From Myoxocephalus aenaeus (lineage: Eukaryota > Chordata > Actinopteri > Perciformes > Cottidae): a stretch of 64,000 bases of DNA. The position numbers were made by a program, and so were the translations under genes. Shown one piece after another: positions 1 to 11,400 of the stretch (its first letter is position 1; every line of letters starts with the position of its first letter). The notes beneath the pieces were generated by a model. That model saw nothing but the letters and a program-made list of their open reading frames with translations. It had not been told where the DNA came from and ran no database searches. Location of the stretch: NCBI GenBank assembly GCA_038501785.1, contig JBAMJR010000170.1, positions 3,940,001 through 4,004,000 on the forward strand, read 5' to 3'.

Positions 1-133
1 AACAGTGCACATATTTGCTCCTTACTTTATTTAAAATAACGTATTTAAACCTTGCACTGCACTAATAAATACAATCCCTGAACACATTTCTACTTTATTG
101 TATTTCTCGCCAGACACCTGGCAGCGCTTGTGC

Positions 134-394
134 TCACACAGCTGAGCCACATTTGGCCCGATGGAGGTCACAGTTGAAACCCTGCACAGCTTCAAGATGG
201 GCATCACCAAGCCTGGACCTGTACTTGCATTTATTAAAGTTCATAGTCGAGAAAAGTTTCCCACTCGTATATGCACTTCCAAAAAGGCACATTGCCTGAC
301 TGAACACTTTGGACAGCTCAGAGAAGAATGGAGGTAATTCTCTCATAAATTGTGTCTTCGCTCCTCCCTGGAGCTGTCCAAGGTACATAAACAT
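134..394 (-). pseudogene. hAT transposase C-terminal remnant
   Basis: The minus strand encodes an 86-residue open segment that resembles the C-terminal end of hAT-superfamily transposases of the Charlie/ZBED5/SCAND3-like kind. The recognisable stretch is CLFGSAYTSGKLFSTMN followed by KYRSRLGDAHLEAV (about residues 36-70). It matches the family pattern of a small FGS-type segment, a C/S-E-x-x-FS-like helix and the R-S-x-L-x-D-x-H-L motif of the dimerisation region. The stop codon is followed on the minus strand by AATAAA (94-99), which fits the 3' end of a transposase gene. Only the tail is present: I saw no BED zinc finger or DDE catalytic segments, and the sequence upstream on this strand (395-480) has no long open frame. 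In intact transposases this region dimerises the protein in the nucleus. It is an immobile fossil here. The family call rests on motif recognition only. Confidence 0.68.
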
Positions 395-480
395 GTGATC
401 ATCTTAGAGTCGCTGTCCGTGGTGCTGAAGTGACGACTCTCCATCTTCATGTACTCCTGCTCTTATTCAGACCAGGTTCA

Positions 481-3400
481 CAGTAGCAGCAAAGCAGTGC
501 AGATGCAATCCTCCCGCCGCCACTTCTTTTGGGATCCTGAGGCTTGGCCAGACATTCAGTAACAACAGTAACTTCTACAGCAAACGGTCAGGAATAATAA
601 TATTGTTTTTGGGCAGAGATTTTAACAATAGGCTTTATTTTGGTGGATCAAATGCAGATTGCGTATTAGACAACTTAAAGCGGCTCTAATCAATATGTTT
701 ATGTTGACCTAAGGATTAAAGGCCTCCCTGAATTGTGAAAGGTGTCACTTGTAGAAATGAACTCACAGAAAGTTATTGTCAAACTGCAGTTCCCCTCAGC
801 TCGACGGAGCGTCATTACTTCTTTTAACTTATCGTTTTGCATCGACCACAGCTCCACGGTTACTACACACGTTTCCAGCAGGCTGCTTGTTTTAAGCAAA
901 AGAGCTCGGATACCCCCGCTGTATGCAGACAGATAAAGACCAACACATTTTTCTGAGGAGTTGGTGGAGACTAAATCGGAGCTAAAAAGTGAGTGATTTA
1001 CTTTTGTCAGGTGGCCCAAAAATGCTTTATCTGCACTGTTTGCTATTGTTGACAGTTCTTAACAACTTTTTAAGCTTTTAATGTGTTGCATGTTGTGCTC
1101 TCAACTCGTTCTACTCTCCAATTCCCCAAACACATCAATTAATGCGACTTTCAAGTATTGTGTCGCTGCTTGCTGTAATATGTCTTAATGCACAATAACA
1201 AGAGAATACAAAGAGGAACCACGGTCTTACTATAACGTATTGTTGAACGTAATTGCCGTCTGCATGCTGGGAACACCAACACCTGTCGTGTGCGACATCA
1301 GCAGATGTGATGTTGAATTTCCGTGCAGTCACACAAGAAAGCATTTTGCTGGCATTGATGGCAGTGTTTTCCCTCCTACACAATCTCATGCACATTGGCT
1401 TCATATCAATACACAGCCATGGAATCATCACATTTCTTTCGTGAGTTGCTGTTGCACTGTGTTGCTGCTTCTCGGTGAGTTTGAGCTGACGATCTGCTCA
1501 TCGTTTCATGTTCTGGCCGGCTCCTTTTTGAATTTTGGTAGATTTGAAAGCGTCGGCAAAGCCTTGAAAACAAGACACTGAAAATTCACTTTGATAAACA
1601 TATATCTTTAGGCTAGATTAAAACGGAGAGCAACAAACCCAACACATCGGCTGTTGGAGCGCAGCTCTTTTGAACATCCTCCACTGGGAGTTATAATAAG
1701 CCGCCACCCCCACTCCTCCCCAAACTTTTTTATTTTTATTTTTTCTCTTCACACTGTTGGACACATGGAAGTACGTGGGAGGAGCCCAGCTTGTAACATT
1801 GGCATTTCTCTGCCATATTGTGGTATCAGGGTAGATTACCTGAATGTGAAGATTTAGAATTGCTACACCAATTTTCTTTTTTTGTACAGTCTCAACATAG
1901 TGTGACAAGGTAGAATAAATGAAGAAACATTTTTTCCACATGAAGGTTTTTTTTTCTTTCTGATTTGGCTCATTATGGAAAACGAATGACAAGAAATGGA
2001 TGACAGGCAGTTACTGATGAGTTCTTTTCCAGCGTTTTCTCTCTCTGCTTCTCCTGCGCATGAGGGTATGAGCACTTTGCACTCTCAGTTTTATTGTGCA
2101 TGAATGAACACATTGTCTGAATACACTAAGAATGCTGTGGATATGCACGGGTGTATGGGCGAATACGGAGCAAGGGTTCCAATTTGACTCCTCCTTTTGT
2201 GTCTCGTGATATGCCTCTTCAAAGATCATCAACAGTCAAGTCTCATCCCTCCGCTCATCCCATGTCTCCTCTCCTTCCCAATGCATTCCATTATTCGCTT
2301 CCACTTCCTGTTGCCTTATTGTCTGCACCACATGCTGTGTGATGAAGGGCCAATGAAGTGGAAAAAGAGGATCCTGACATGGAAATAAAGTGCTGCACAT
2401 CTCCACTTGTCGTCTTGCACTCAACGCCAATGAAGTTCAACTTGTATCCCACTCGTGTGAAGACAAAATATGCGAGTGTGAGAGTGCATTCTGAAAAAGA
2501 CTGGAAATACATGGCCTGAGTGTAGCAGACTAGAAGAGAATACTCTTGATCACCATAAACTTGTTTTTCTATATATTGTGCTATGCGATGTGCATGAAGA
2601 TTAGAATAACTCACGGATACCTGTGTGTCTGTGCAGGAATGACTGTGTTGTGTATGTGTGTCTGTGAGGTAGAGATAAATAAGGATCGTTAAAGCAGCCA
2701 AGGATGTCTACAAGGCTCCCTACTGGGAGAGGCAATGGGTCCTCCCTCAAGACATGTTTTTAAATGTCAAACCCTCATGGCCCATTTCTAAGTTCAGGGT
2801 CCCCTCCTATATTGTGTAATATTACAGCAATAATTCTCATCATGACTCAATTTGTGCCTCCAAGCCCGTGTAATAATCCACAGCATCTCAGAGTCATTTG
2901 AGGATATACTGTGGCAATGTTGCTTGGTCAGATATTGGAAAAGTCTGACATTTTTCCTCAGTCTATATTTTCCACCAAATCAAAACATATTACCGATCTC
3001 ACATTCAGGCCAGATGCAATGAATTAACACTTATCCATTGATCGATATAAGTGGTGTATGCACTTTCATTGACTGGGTGGCATTTGACCATGACATTCAG
3101 AAAGCCAATTTTTCCTATTGCAAAAAAAACAGATAATGTTATACTTATATTGTCAATAGGTAGTTCATTCAAAACTCGGTGGATGCTGTGTCGGTGATTG
3201 GAATATTTTGATTATAGCAAGCATTCAATAAACACTCCCTTATTCAGTGTTGCCTGTAGCTGCATTGATTTTATATACCAACAAATCAATATAGTTGAAC
3301 CTCTTAGTTTCTGTATTCTTTGACATTCTCAGAGACATGAAGAAATATGGTGCTCTGGACAGTGATTAGTGATGTGCTGCAACACACTGATCAGTGTCTT

Positions 3401-5827
3401 TCAATCATTTCCTTGTCTTTTTTCCCCTTTTTCCTTATTCATTTTGCCCTCAACCCAAGTAAAAATGTCATCCACCATGAGTGACGCCGGCTTTCTGATT
3501 CATGGTCGTTTTATGAGCGTCCTCGTTAGACCATTAAGAATGCAAAGTCGTAATGGCATCACCATTCAGCAGGGTTTCTAGGTGGTTTGCAATTGCTAAG
3601 ACTTTTGAAAAGTGCCATTACAATGAGTAATGTGAGTAGTAGGGTCACAACAGTGTCCTCATAAGAAGTTGGCTGTATAGCAAGTTAACCTACATGGGAA
3701 TTGATCCATCAACAGTTGCTCACCACCACACACATTTGAGAGAGCCAGCCTGTTTAGTTTAGCCCAGGCCAGGTCAAGTTTTCCCTCTTTGTGATTTCAG
3801 TTCTTTAAAGTTGGAGCTTTGGATTTTTACTTCCTTTAGAACTAGAATACTTTAGGTAGCATTCAAGGAGACCATTGGTTGTGTACTGTGCTACATTGCT
3901 ATTTGTTCAGGGGGAACATTTGACAAGTGGCCTGTATGAATTGAAAATAAAATGGTGGTAAGAATGAGTATAGTTCAATATGGAGGATGATGATTTCTGT
4001 CTGTTTTTCTGTCCTGTCGTGTAGTTGGTTGTTATGCTGTTGTGATTTTTTTTTAAATTCATTTATTTATTTGTTGTCTGGTTTCAGGTAATGTGTAACT
4101 TGTATAAACTTAAAATAAAATGATTGAAAGAAAAACAATGATTTTTCTTAACCTTTATACACTTTTATCACTTTTTTTTTTAAACTAAAAATGGAAAATC
4201 ACGAGTCACAATAATTCGTTCTCTGATCTAGTGCAATGGGGACAAGATTACTACTTGCCATATACTTTTCCCATCACTCTCTTTCCTTTTAGCTCTCTTT
4301 GTGAATAGAGCTGCATTTCTTTTCCATGGGATATAACACTAATGTTGCCCACTGGGCAAGAATTTGCAGGCTAGTTTAATAGCCCCTTTCTTTCACAGTG
4401 AACCAGTCTATCCCTGCAGGATATTACCTTTTTTTTTAAAGCCCTCAAGAGCAGTCTTTGTTTTGAAAGGTCTGGTGGTGTTTTTTTTATTTTTTTATTA
4501 CACTTTTCATTCACAAAAGGACCGTTTCCCTTTCAATAATTTACTGCCACTCTACTTTTGTCGAGATAGCGTCCATCAGCTGTCGGCTACTGCATCACCA
4601 GTACATCTCATGTGTGTGTGATGGTGTTACTGTATGGAAGTCATGCCACTGTTCTCAAGACCTGCTCCAACCAGCCATGAATGCCTCGGAGGCAGTCTCT
4701 CAGAGCATGAACGAATCCCGCTAAAGGATGCATTAAGATGTTCCACATTTATGATCCATGAACTTCCACACCGCAAAGTGTGTGATTTACAAAAATAAAA
4801 AAATAAAAGGGAGCTCAGGTAGAAAAAAGGTTTTTCCACTGCTCTTTTATGAGCAATGTGTTTGTTCAGTGGGTGAAACCAAACACTTTTTTAGTGTGGG
4901 CTGTTCAGGTGGATATTTTCGATGCAGGGAAAAATAATGAGATAGATTTAATTTCAAAGTTTCTCGACTTGTGTTGTGTGCTTGTCAGAATCGGCAAAGT
5001 CTTTCCCAAGCACTGCGTAGCTCGCTGTCCTCATAATGCCCATTTGATGTTTATAGTGCTGTCAGAATGCACCAGTAGTGCCGGCTACCGGTTTTCATTC
5101 AAAGCCTGCAAAGATCAAAGCATGTCTAATTTGAACAAATAGTCGGTTTGTTTTTACGCCATTGGTTCACATACAGGGATCAATATAAAAGGTGCAAAGC
5201 ACGTTTGTAGTCATTTGTTATTCCAATGTCAATCTGGAGTTAATATTTAACACATATCAATAATTACAACCTTTTAGAATTATTCAAACATCTCCCCAGA
5301 CAATAACTGGAGGCTATGCAGGAGATGGAGCAGTGAAAATACTTCAATAGCACTATTTATTTTACACTCACTATACTATTTCTTTTTATTTTGTCTGACT
5401 CAATGGAGAGACACAGGTAGGTTTTGGTTCCAGCTATAAACCTGAAGTCTTTGTCTGCCATTGTTTTACAAGAATAATAGCAAAGTCTTTTGTTAATTGG
5501 AATTGGGGGAAAGTCTAAAGTTCCTTGCACAGGGTTGCAATGCATAATATGTCAGTCTTTACAAGGCACACCCACATGCACATAGTAGATTTGTCTTCTG
5601 TTATCTCTCTGCTGCTTATCTACATAATTCATGTTGGTGCTTTAGTATTGAGAAACGGTAGTGGAAGCTCAGGAAAGAGGGTAGGTTTCCATGACAGCTT
5701 TCCAATATCTTCAACCTGGTTAATCAACCAGCAAGTTCATGCACCCACTAAAGTTGTATGCCTCTTAGATTTTATTTTTAATTGTGGTAGATGAAGCTGC
5801 AACAGAGAAGGAATAAAGTTAAATCCA
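481..5827. other. Gene-free AT-rich stretch
   Basis: No exon or repeat that I can name. It holds homopolymer T runs (for example near 1727-1745, 1945-1960 and 4170-4180), short AT-rich patches and several open frames under 140 codons with no recognisable motif. Around 4080-4130 a sequence ending in AAAATAAAATGATTGAAAG could be an old retroposon tail, but no body is recognisable upstream. Confidence 0.5.
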
Positions 5828-6440
5828 GTCATGGAAAGTAATTGAATACATTTACTCATGTACTGCGCATGACTAGAAATTTGAGGCATTTTACTTTACT
5901 ATTTCCATTTAATCTCAGAGAAGTATCTTGCTTTGTACCCCACCACATTTATTCATTTCTAGTTAGTTTTCTAATTAACAGTTTACTTTAAAAACACATG
6001 ATAAGCTTAGGCAATACAAAGCAGTAAAGCGGTGTTTCTGAAACCTATCAGCTTGGGACCCATTTAATAAAACAAAACGTATTTGGACTTCTTGTTACAT
6101 TTCAGATGGCTGATTTGATAGCAGTTGCACCAAAGAGACATTATCCTTCTAAACTTATCTGATGATTTTATTTAAATAAACGTTTGAGAAATATCCCATA
6201 AATTATGAAAAAAAACAGATTTTTATAGAAAAGTCAAAACTCCATTAATCATTCATCATATTTATCTTATAAGCCTTTGAAAGGGGCCCGACCCCGAGGT
6301 TGGGGACCACTTGATTACAAGCTTCCTGTGTAAAAAGTACTCTACCTCAAGGGGCCAATTATTACTTTAAGTACATTTGTCTGATAAGTCTGGAATAATT
6401 TCCATATTGTTGTATTGGTACTTCAAGCAAAGGACTTGAA
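5828..6440. mobile_element. Teleost dispersed repeat, split by a nested MITE
   Basis: The outer parts (5828-6027 and about 6318-6440) resemble an abundant teleost repeat built of words such as ACATTTACTCA, ACTTTACTATTTCC, TACCCCACCACATTTATT and, on the far side, TACTTTAAGTACATTTGTCTGATAA and CAAAGGACTTGAATA. I recognise the pattern but cannot give its formal family name. It is non-coding and probably a non-autonomous DNA element. The centre is occupied by a different element (see 6029-6313), so this copy is older than that insertion. The assignment rests on remembered pattern, not alignment. Confidence 0.5.
6029..6313. mobile_element. hAT-like MITE nested in the 5.8 kb repeat
   Basis: A 285-bp block bounded by imperfect inverted ends: left GCGGTGTTTCTGAAACC (6029-6045) and right, read on the minus strand, CAAGTGGTCCCCAACC (6298-6313). 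These resemble the CAGTGGTTCTCAACC-type termini of Charlie-like hAT elements. The inner flanks also mirror each other (TTGGGACCC on the left; on the right CGGGGTCGGGCCCC, read on the minus strand). There is no coding capacity. A clean 8-bp target duplication is not visible; AATACAAAGC on the left and ATTACAAGC on the right are only suggestive. The interior is AT-rich. Confidence 0.5.
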
Positions 6441-6444
6441 TAGC

Positions 6445-7294
6445 TCTGTTAAATAACATTGCAATGTGTATGCACTTAAACTCACCGATACAATGGTCAA
6501 TGTGTCTAAATGGCTCTCAGATTCCTTTTTACACCTAAACGTGAAAAAGTCGGTCTGTATGTTTTTCACAAAGACGGCATGTAACTCACCTGAGCCGGAT
6601 GTCTATGTCTCTGGTGAGAGGCTCCAGATAGTGCCTGAATATAAATACCTAGGTATTTACCTCGACTCAAACCTTTCTTTTAAGAAGCAGGTAAAAAACG
6701 TGGCAAAAGTTGTCAGATTTCATTTGTTTAATTTCAAGTACATAAGAAACAATCTAACCATAGATACTGCAAAGCTGTACTTTAATGCAATGATCATTCC
6801 ATATTTGACCTATTGCCTAACCAGCTGGGCTCAAGCCACCAGCACAACTCTAAAATCAATTCAAATCCTTCATAAGCAGGCTCTTAAAATACTTGATCAA
6901 AAGCCCAGGAGTTATCACCACTGTGCAATTCTAAGTAAACACAATCTCCTGAGCTGGGATAACATCACTACATTCTCCTATATGTGTCTTGTTTTTAAAG
7001 TTCTTCATGATATGGCTCCTCCCCCACTTGGTGAATTTATCAAACGAAACACGCATCTTTATGATGTTTTTATGATTTTATGATGAGGCCTATTTATATA
7101 TTTGATCGTAACCTGTGTGTTTATTGCTTTTTAAGATGTTTTTGTTCTAACCATTTCTTTCCTTTAGTGATGGCTTGTTATATCCGGCCACAGGGACTAC
7201 GGTTGAAATTTAGCTTTAGCTAAGACTGACACATTTACCCCTGGGTTGATTGATGTGTACGGTCCCTGTTCAAATAAATAAATGAAATGAAATG
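6445..7294 (+). mobile_element. 5'-truncated L2/Rex1-like LINE
   Basis: This is the 3' part of a non-LTR retrotransposon: an open reverse-transcriptase C-terminal segment (6466-7083), a short 3' UTR and a terminal tail of AAATAAATAAATGAAATGAAATG type ending at 7294. The 5' end is lost, as is usual for target-primed reverse transcription that stops early. It begins just after the dispersed repeat that ends near 6440. The UTR word GGTCCCTGTTCAAATAAATAA is typical of fish L2/Rex1-like 3' ends. Confidence 0.8.
6466..7083 (+). pseudogene. Reverse transcriptase C-terminal fragment (non-LTR)
   Basis: This is the longest open frame in the window (205 codons) and the only one whose homology extends over its full length. 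It matches the region after the reverse-transcriptase catalytic core of L2/Rex1/Jockey-like proteins: the LNVKKSVCMFFT block (residues 24-35), YKYLGIYLDSNLSFKKQV (about 59-76), then KLYFNAMIIPYLTYCLTSWAQA and the HCAILSKHNLL and YMCLVFKVLHDMAPPPLGEFI blocks. The intact parent would encode an endonuclease and a full RT with the YADD catalytic box. Neither is present here, so the fragment cannot be catalytic. The start at 6466 is simply the first in-frame ATG after the truncation point. The last residues after GEFIKRN no longer follow the family and suggest an internal deletion into the 3' UTR. The frame is unusually well preserved, so the insertion may be fairly young. Confidence 0.85.
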
Positions 7295-7622
7295 TGCAAA
7301 GCCAATGAGTCTGGAGAATAGACAAAAGGGAACGTGAGTGAAACAAAACTGCTCAAATTAAAAAGAGAAAGGGGGAAAAAGTGTGTCACAGTTCAGGCGC
7401 TGCAACAGAGCAGCTCAGTGTGGTGCATCGTGGGGCAGAGTCATCTGAATTTCTGATGATGGCTTTGGCACTCCGGGGCAGCAGCATAGCTAGTCATCAC
7501 ATCTGCGGTAAAACGGCAGCGAGGCAGCAGATCAGCAGGAAAGGGCGGGTGTGAGGGAGAGAGCGCTGTGGTGGGGGTGGGAGGGGTAAGAGAAATATGT
7601 AGGTAGAAAGGTGAAGTGGGGA

Positions 7623-7680
<58 letters not shown>

Positions 7681-10196
7681 CTCTGCCCTCAGCCCTCTCA
7701 CCCCTCAGTCTCACAGTGGGTGATTAGCCTGAGCAGGTGCAGGCGATGGTGACCCCTCTCCAACCGCATTGTGCCTGTAGCGACAGACGCAGTGAAAAGG
7801 CACCATATTGTTTAGGCAGCAAAGTTTACTAAATGAGCTTGTAGGAAATGCCGTATTCAAGAAAACGACTGACTCTAATTCAGTACGTTTTATATTTGTC
7901 ATTTATTTCATGGTTTTAGCTTCATATAAAGAAAAATCTAAATGGAAAGTTATTTTAACAATATAGTTGAACGCCAGCTTGTAACGGCAGTGTTGCTACT
8001 TTGTCAGTCAACGCCTGTGTTGCAAACTGGGAGTGTTGAGTTAATCCTACAGGGAGGGTCTAATGAGTTGCTTTATGGTAAATGCGTTATTGTAAATGAA
8101 GGATCCAGGTTGCCCGGGTATGAGCCATGCATGACCTACAACTCGGGATATCTCAGCCTAATTTTGACCACATTATCTTTACGTTTTTTCTAAGGCGCTG
8201 CAATATCAAATTGCTAGAGTGCCCCTCTAAAGCAGGTTTCTGATTCATTGAGTTCCTCACTGAACTGCAGAAAATGTCACGAAATTATTAACACAAGTAT
8301 AAAAAATAGCAACAACACATAGGGATGTGGGGAACATACTTGACTGGACATCAGCAGCAGCAGCAGCTTTCATTTCAATGAGGCAAACCTGCTGATGAGA
8401 GGTTGTTCAGGTCCTGTGTCAGTTCAAACGCTGCAAATCTGCCTGATTAGATGGATTTCAGTAAATCATGCAATTCAAGTGCAAATCAGTTGTCCTGGAT
8501 TTGTCCAAAACGTGTGACCAAAAAAGATACTTATTTTGTGACAAAAATGCACTAACCACTCAAAGCTGAAGTGTTAAGCTCGCTTCATCCTCAGACATAG
8601 ACAAAGCCGATTCTTTATCTTGTGAGGCTTTCTTCTGACTTGACGTTATCCCGTCGCTATTTCGAAAATTGCCTTGATATTTTCATTTTCTGATAATAGC
8701 GTGCAATGGTACTTTATGATGAGTCCATTATATAATGTCCTATATGCAATTTGGCCTGGAGTTACAAACACCCATTGAGTACAAGATATCATCTTCATAA
8801 AGATCACTCTTGCTTGTATATGGTTACCTTTGACTTTGATATTCAGTGACCTTTTTAGGATCAGTGTTTTCAGTCGATTCCAGACAAATGTTTACAGTTG
8901 TAAAAATGACAATGGAAATAAAACACATTCCTCCAGGCGCTTGGATTTGAATGGAGAAAAATACCAGAATCCATGTACAATATTTTATACTCTCTAAGGC
9001 TATTAGTGTTTAAATAGTACAGTGTACTGTGTTTCTCTCTGTATGTGTCCTGATAGAAAACAAATAGAGTAACAAATGACCTCAGATACATTTCATTTTG
9101 AATCAATATTCTACGATGAGTAAGTAGAGATTCATACAATGTGCACAGCATTGTTCTGTGGAACAGTGCCCTGTTGTCAGAATCAGGATCACTGATGTTT
9201 TCTTTTTTTCAAGAGTTCAGTGTTGTTTTTTTCTTACCCCACATGGGAGAAGCATGTTTATAAAGCGTGAGGAGAAAACCATGGTTCAATTAGGTAAAAC
9301 ATTAGTCTGGGAATACATTTAAGAATGTCTGGGACTAATACGAGAGGAAAGGGAAGTCTGTATTTTTGAGTGACAACAAAGCAAGTCACACGGCTGCAAA
9401 TTAATCGAAAGTCACACTCTAATCCAACCCAGAATTGAGAAACGCGTAGCCACACTGCTGTAGTGACAATCAGCCCATCACTAAATGAGCCTTCATTATG
9501 CAGGAGTGCTTTTAAGAAAGTGTTTTGACAGAAATGGAATGAAAAAAGCCCAAATTATTTTAACCGCATCTTTCAGTTGCAGAAAAGTACTGCTGCTTGA
9601 TAAATGAGGCTTATGTAATGGCAGTGAAGCTTTTCCAATGGAGATGTTCATACGTGTTGACAAAGTATCGGGTTACATTAATCCCAGCGAAGACAGAATT
9701 GATGCCCCGCGCTCTAAAATGAGAGAATAAGCACAGTGATGTGGCGACGTGGATGAGGGAGACGATCTATGGGCGCTAACACGACATGGCTTTAAGTAGG
9801 GCGACGGGATGGGGAGAGCTGACTATAAAGAGATCATTCTGATAAATAGACTTGATGAGGCTGGATGGTTGAATGTTCTCTCTGCGTTGTGAGCGAGCCG
9901 AGCCGTCATGGTGGTAGTTCTGCAGCTCTGATGAAGTAGAAGGGATTATGGCATTAGGTCGGGTAAGCATCTCTGATTTTGAGGGAGGTTTGGTGCTGCA
10001 GCATTTAGGTCTGTGCACTCCTTCTGATTCACAGTAGGGACAGCAATATTTACTGAGTTGATGGTGACCTTTTGATCTTATATTAAACCCCAAAAAGGTT
10101 TATCTTTGGCCATAAAGCGGGCCCGCATTACTACATTTTGATTTTGATACTGTCTTGTGTGCAAATGGGATTTTTGTTACTTTACAGAAATGTCAG
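7295..10196. other. Gene-free stretch with a TG array
   Basis: Contains the (TG)n array at 7625-7678 and a purine-rich lead-in (7540-7620), then AT-rich sequence without recognised repeats. A short CAG run lies near 8350-8366. The open frames on both strands here have no recognisable motif, and those around 7441-7714 are translations of the TG array. Confidence 0.5.
7625..7678. repeat. (TG)27 microsatellite
   Basis: Uninterrupted alternating TG over 54 bases. Confidence 0.98.
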
Positions 10197-11249
10197 TAGG
10201 GCTGCAACTAACGATTATTTTAATAATCGATTAATCGGTTGATAATTTTTTCGATTAATCGATGAATCGGATAAAAAAACAAAAACACATTAATTTCCAA
10301 CCCTTTATTCAAAAACAGAACTGACAGTGCAAAACATCTTCAGAAAGCACAAACAGGTTGCTCCTTGAACATCCCTGAGCTGGTAATTACAGAAATAAAA
10401 TAAAAATGGACTAACACAAAAAACATACACATGTATGCTGCCAAATGTGAGCCCTTTTTACTGTAATTGATCTCCTTGGAGCAGAGGCTGCATACCCTGC
10501 TTTATCAATATGTATGAAACACTGGGACAGTGGGAAGCTGTACTGCTCCTCTCACATCTGTTCTGACCTCCACTTCATCTCAGCCCTGCATCAAGCTGCG
10601 CTGCATATAGAGCGTCCTCTTCCTGAAACTCTTTCATTCACATTATCTGATCAATATCTGGGCCTCTTATGACCACGACATCGCGTTGTTGGCTAAGCCC
10701 AACTACGTGATTTGCTTCATTCTACTTTGAGTAAAAAAATAAAAACCTGCAGCCAGATCCGCCGGTGTGCCGGTTTAACGTTAACGAGTGACTGCGTGAA
10801 CGGAACCAGCCCGGGGGGTTACGGCATGTTTCATCACGTTACGTTACGTTTTTTTTCCAAGCAAGACTGAACTGTAACGGAACATAAAGTTACTTTAACA
10901 ACAATACACAATCCAAACACGTTAGCTAACGTGATAGCAAGCCGACTAGCTTCCATTAAAAACAAGTTAGAGGGAAATGAAGACGCTGGAGACAACTTAA
11001 CGCTGATTGGCCAAGACTCGACACGTCACATTAAAGATGTTCTATTGTGAAGATGACGACCTAAACTTTTCTCCGTGTCTCACTCCAATCTCAGAAACGC
11101 TGGCAGGCCAGTTGCTCTGCGCCGCTCTTTTTTTCTTCTTCGCGACTTATTGAATGGCTTAATAATCGCGCGACACAACAAATCGATAACGAAATTCGTT
11201 GCCAACTCTTTTAATAATCGATTTTTATCGATTCGTTGTTGCAGCCCTA
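10197..11249. mobile_element. Non-autonomous DNA transposon, TAGGGCTGCAAC termini
   Basis: The left end reads TAGGGCTGCAACTAACGATT and the right end, on the minus strand, TAGGGCTGCAACAACGAATC. That gives 12 identical terminal bases, followed on both sides by reiterated AATCGATT and TAATCGAT words. The 1,053-bp interior has no transposase motif. The left third contains AATAAA-type signals and the right part is CpG-rich with a 16-bp perfect palindrome (10918-10933). The element is flanked by GTCAG on both sides (10192-10196 and 11250-11254). Termini of this style occur on vertebrate hAT-like elements, but those usually make 8-bp duplications, so the superfamily is left open. It looks like a deletion derivative mobilised in trans. 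Confidence 0.82.
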
Positions 11250-11254
11250 GTCAG

Positions 11255-11400
11255 GAGGTATCAAAACATTAGGTTTCATCCACTGGGGATGATGAATCGC
11301 CACAGCAAAATACATAGAAATGCATTTGTTGGGGTTGTGACCTATGTGACTGATCTAACTAGGGGAAGCCTTGACCTAATGGTAGTGGTAGACGTCAAAA
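11255..11400. mobile_element. Fragment of a teleost dispersed repeat
   Basis: The stretch with ATTAGGTTTCATCCACTGGGG, then AATGCATTTGTTGGGG and GACCTAATGGTAGTGGTAGA follows, in order, a percomorph repeat I remember as containing ATTCATCCTCTGGGGACCATGAAT, a 'TTGTTGAGA' block and 'AACCTCATGGTGGCGCTAGA'. It is decayed, lies directly beside the transposon end at 11249, and has no coding capacity. It may be the sequence into which that transposon jumped. Confidence 0.38.

Noticed and set aside
2291..2701. 136-codon minus-strand frame
   Set aside because: Compositionally ordinary, with no motif and no flanking splice logic or promoter evidence.
4020..4140. Possible retroposon tail (AAAATAAAATGATTGAAAG)
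   Set aside because: No body or target duplication; AT-rich background makes such words common.
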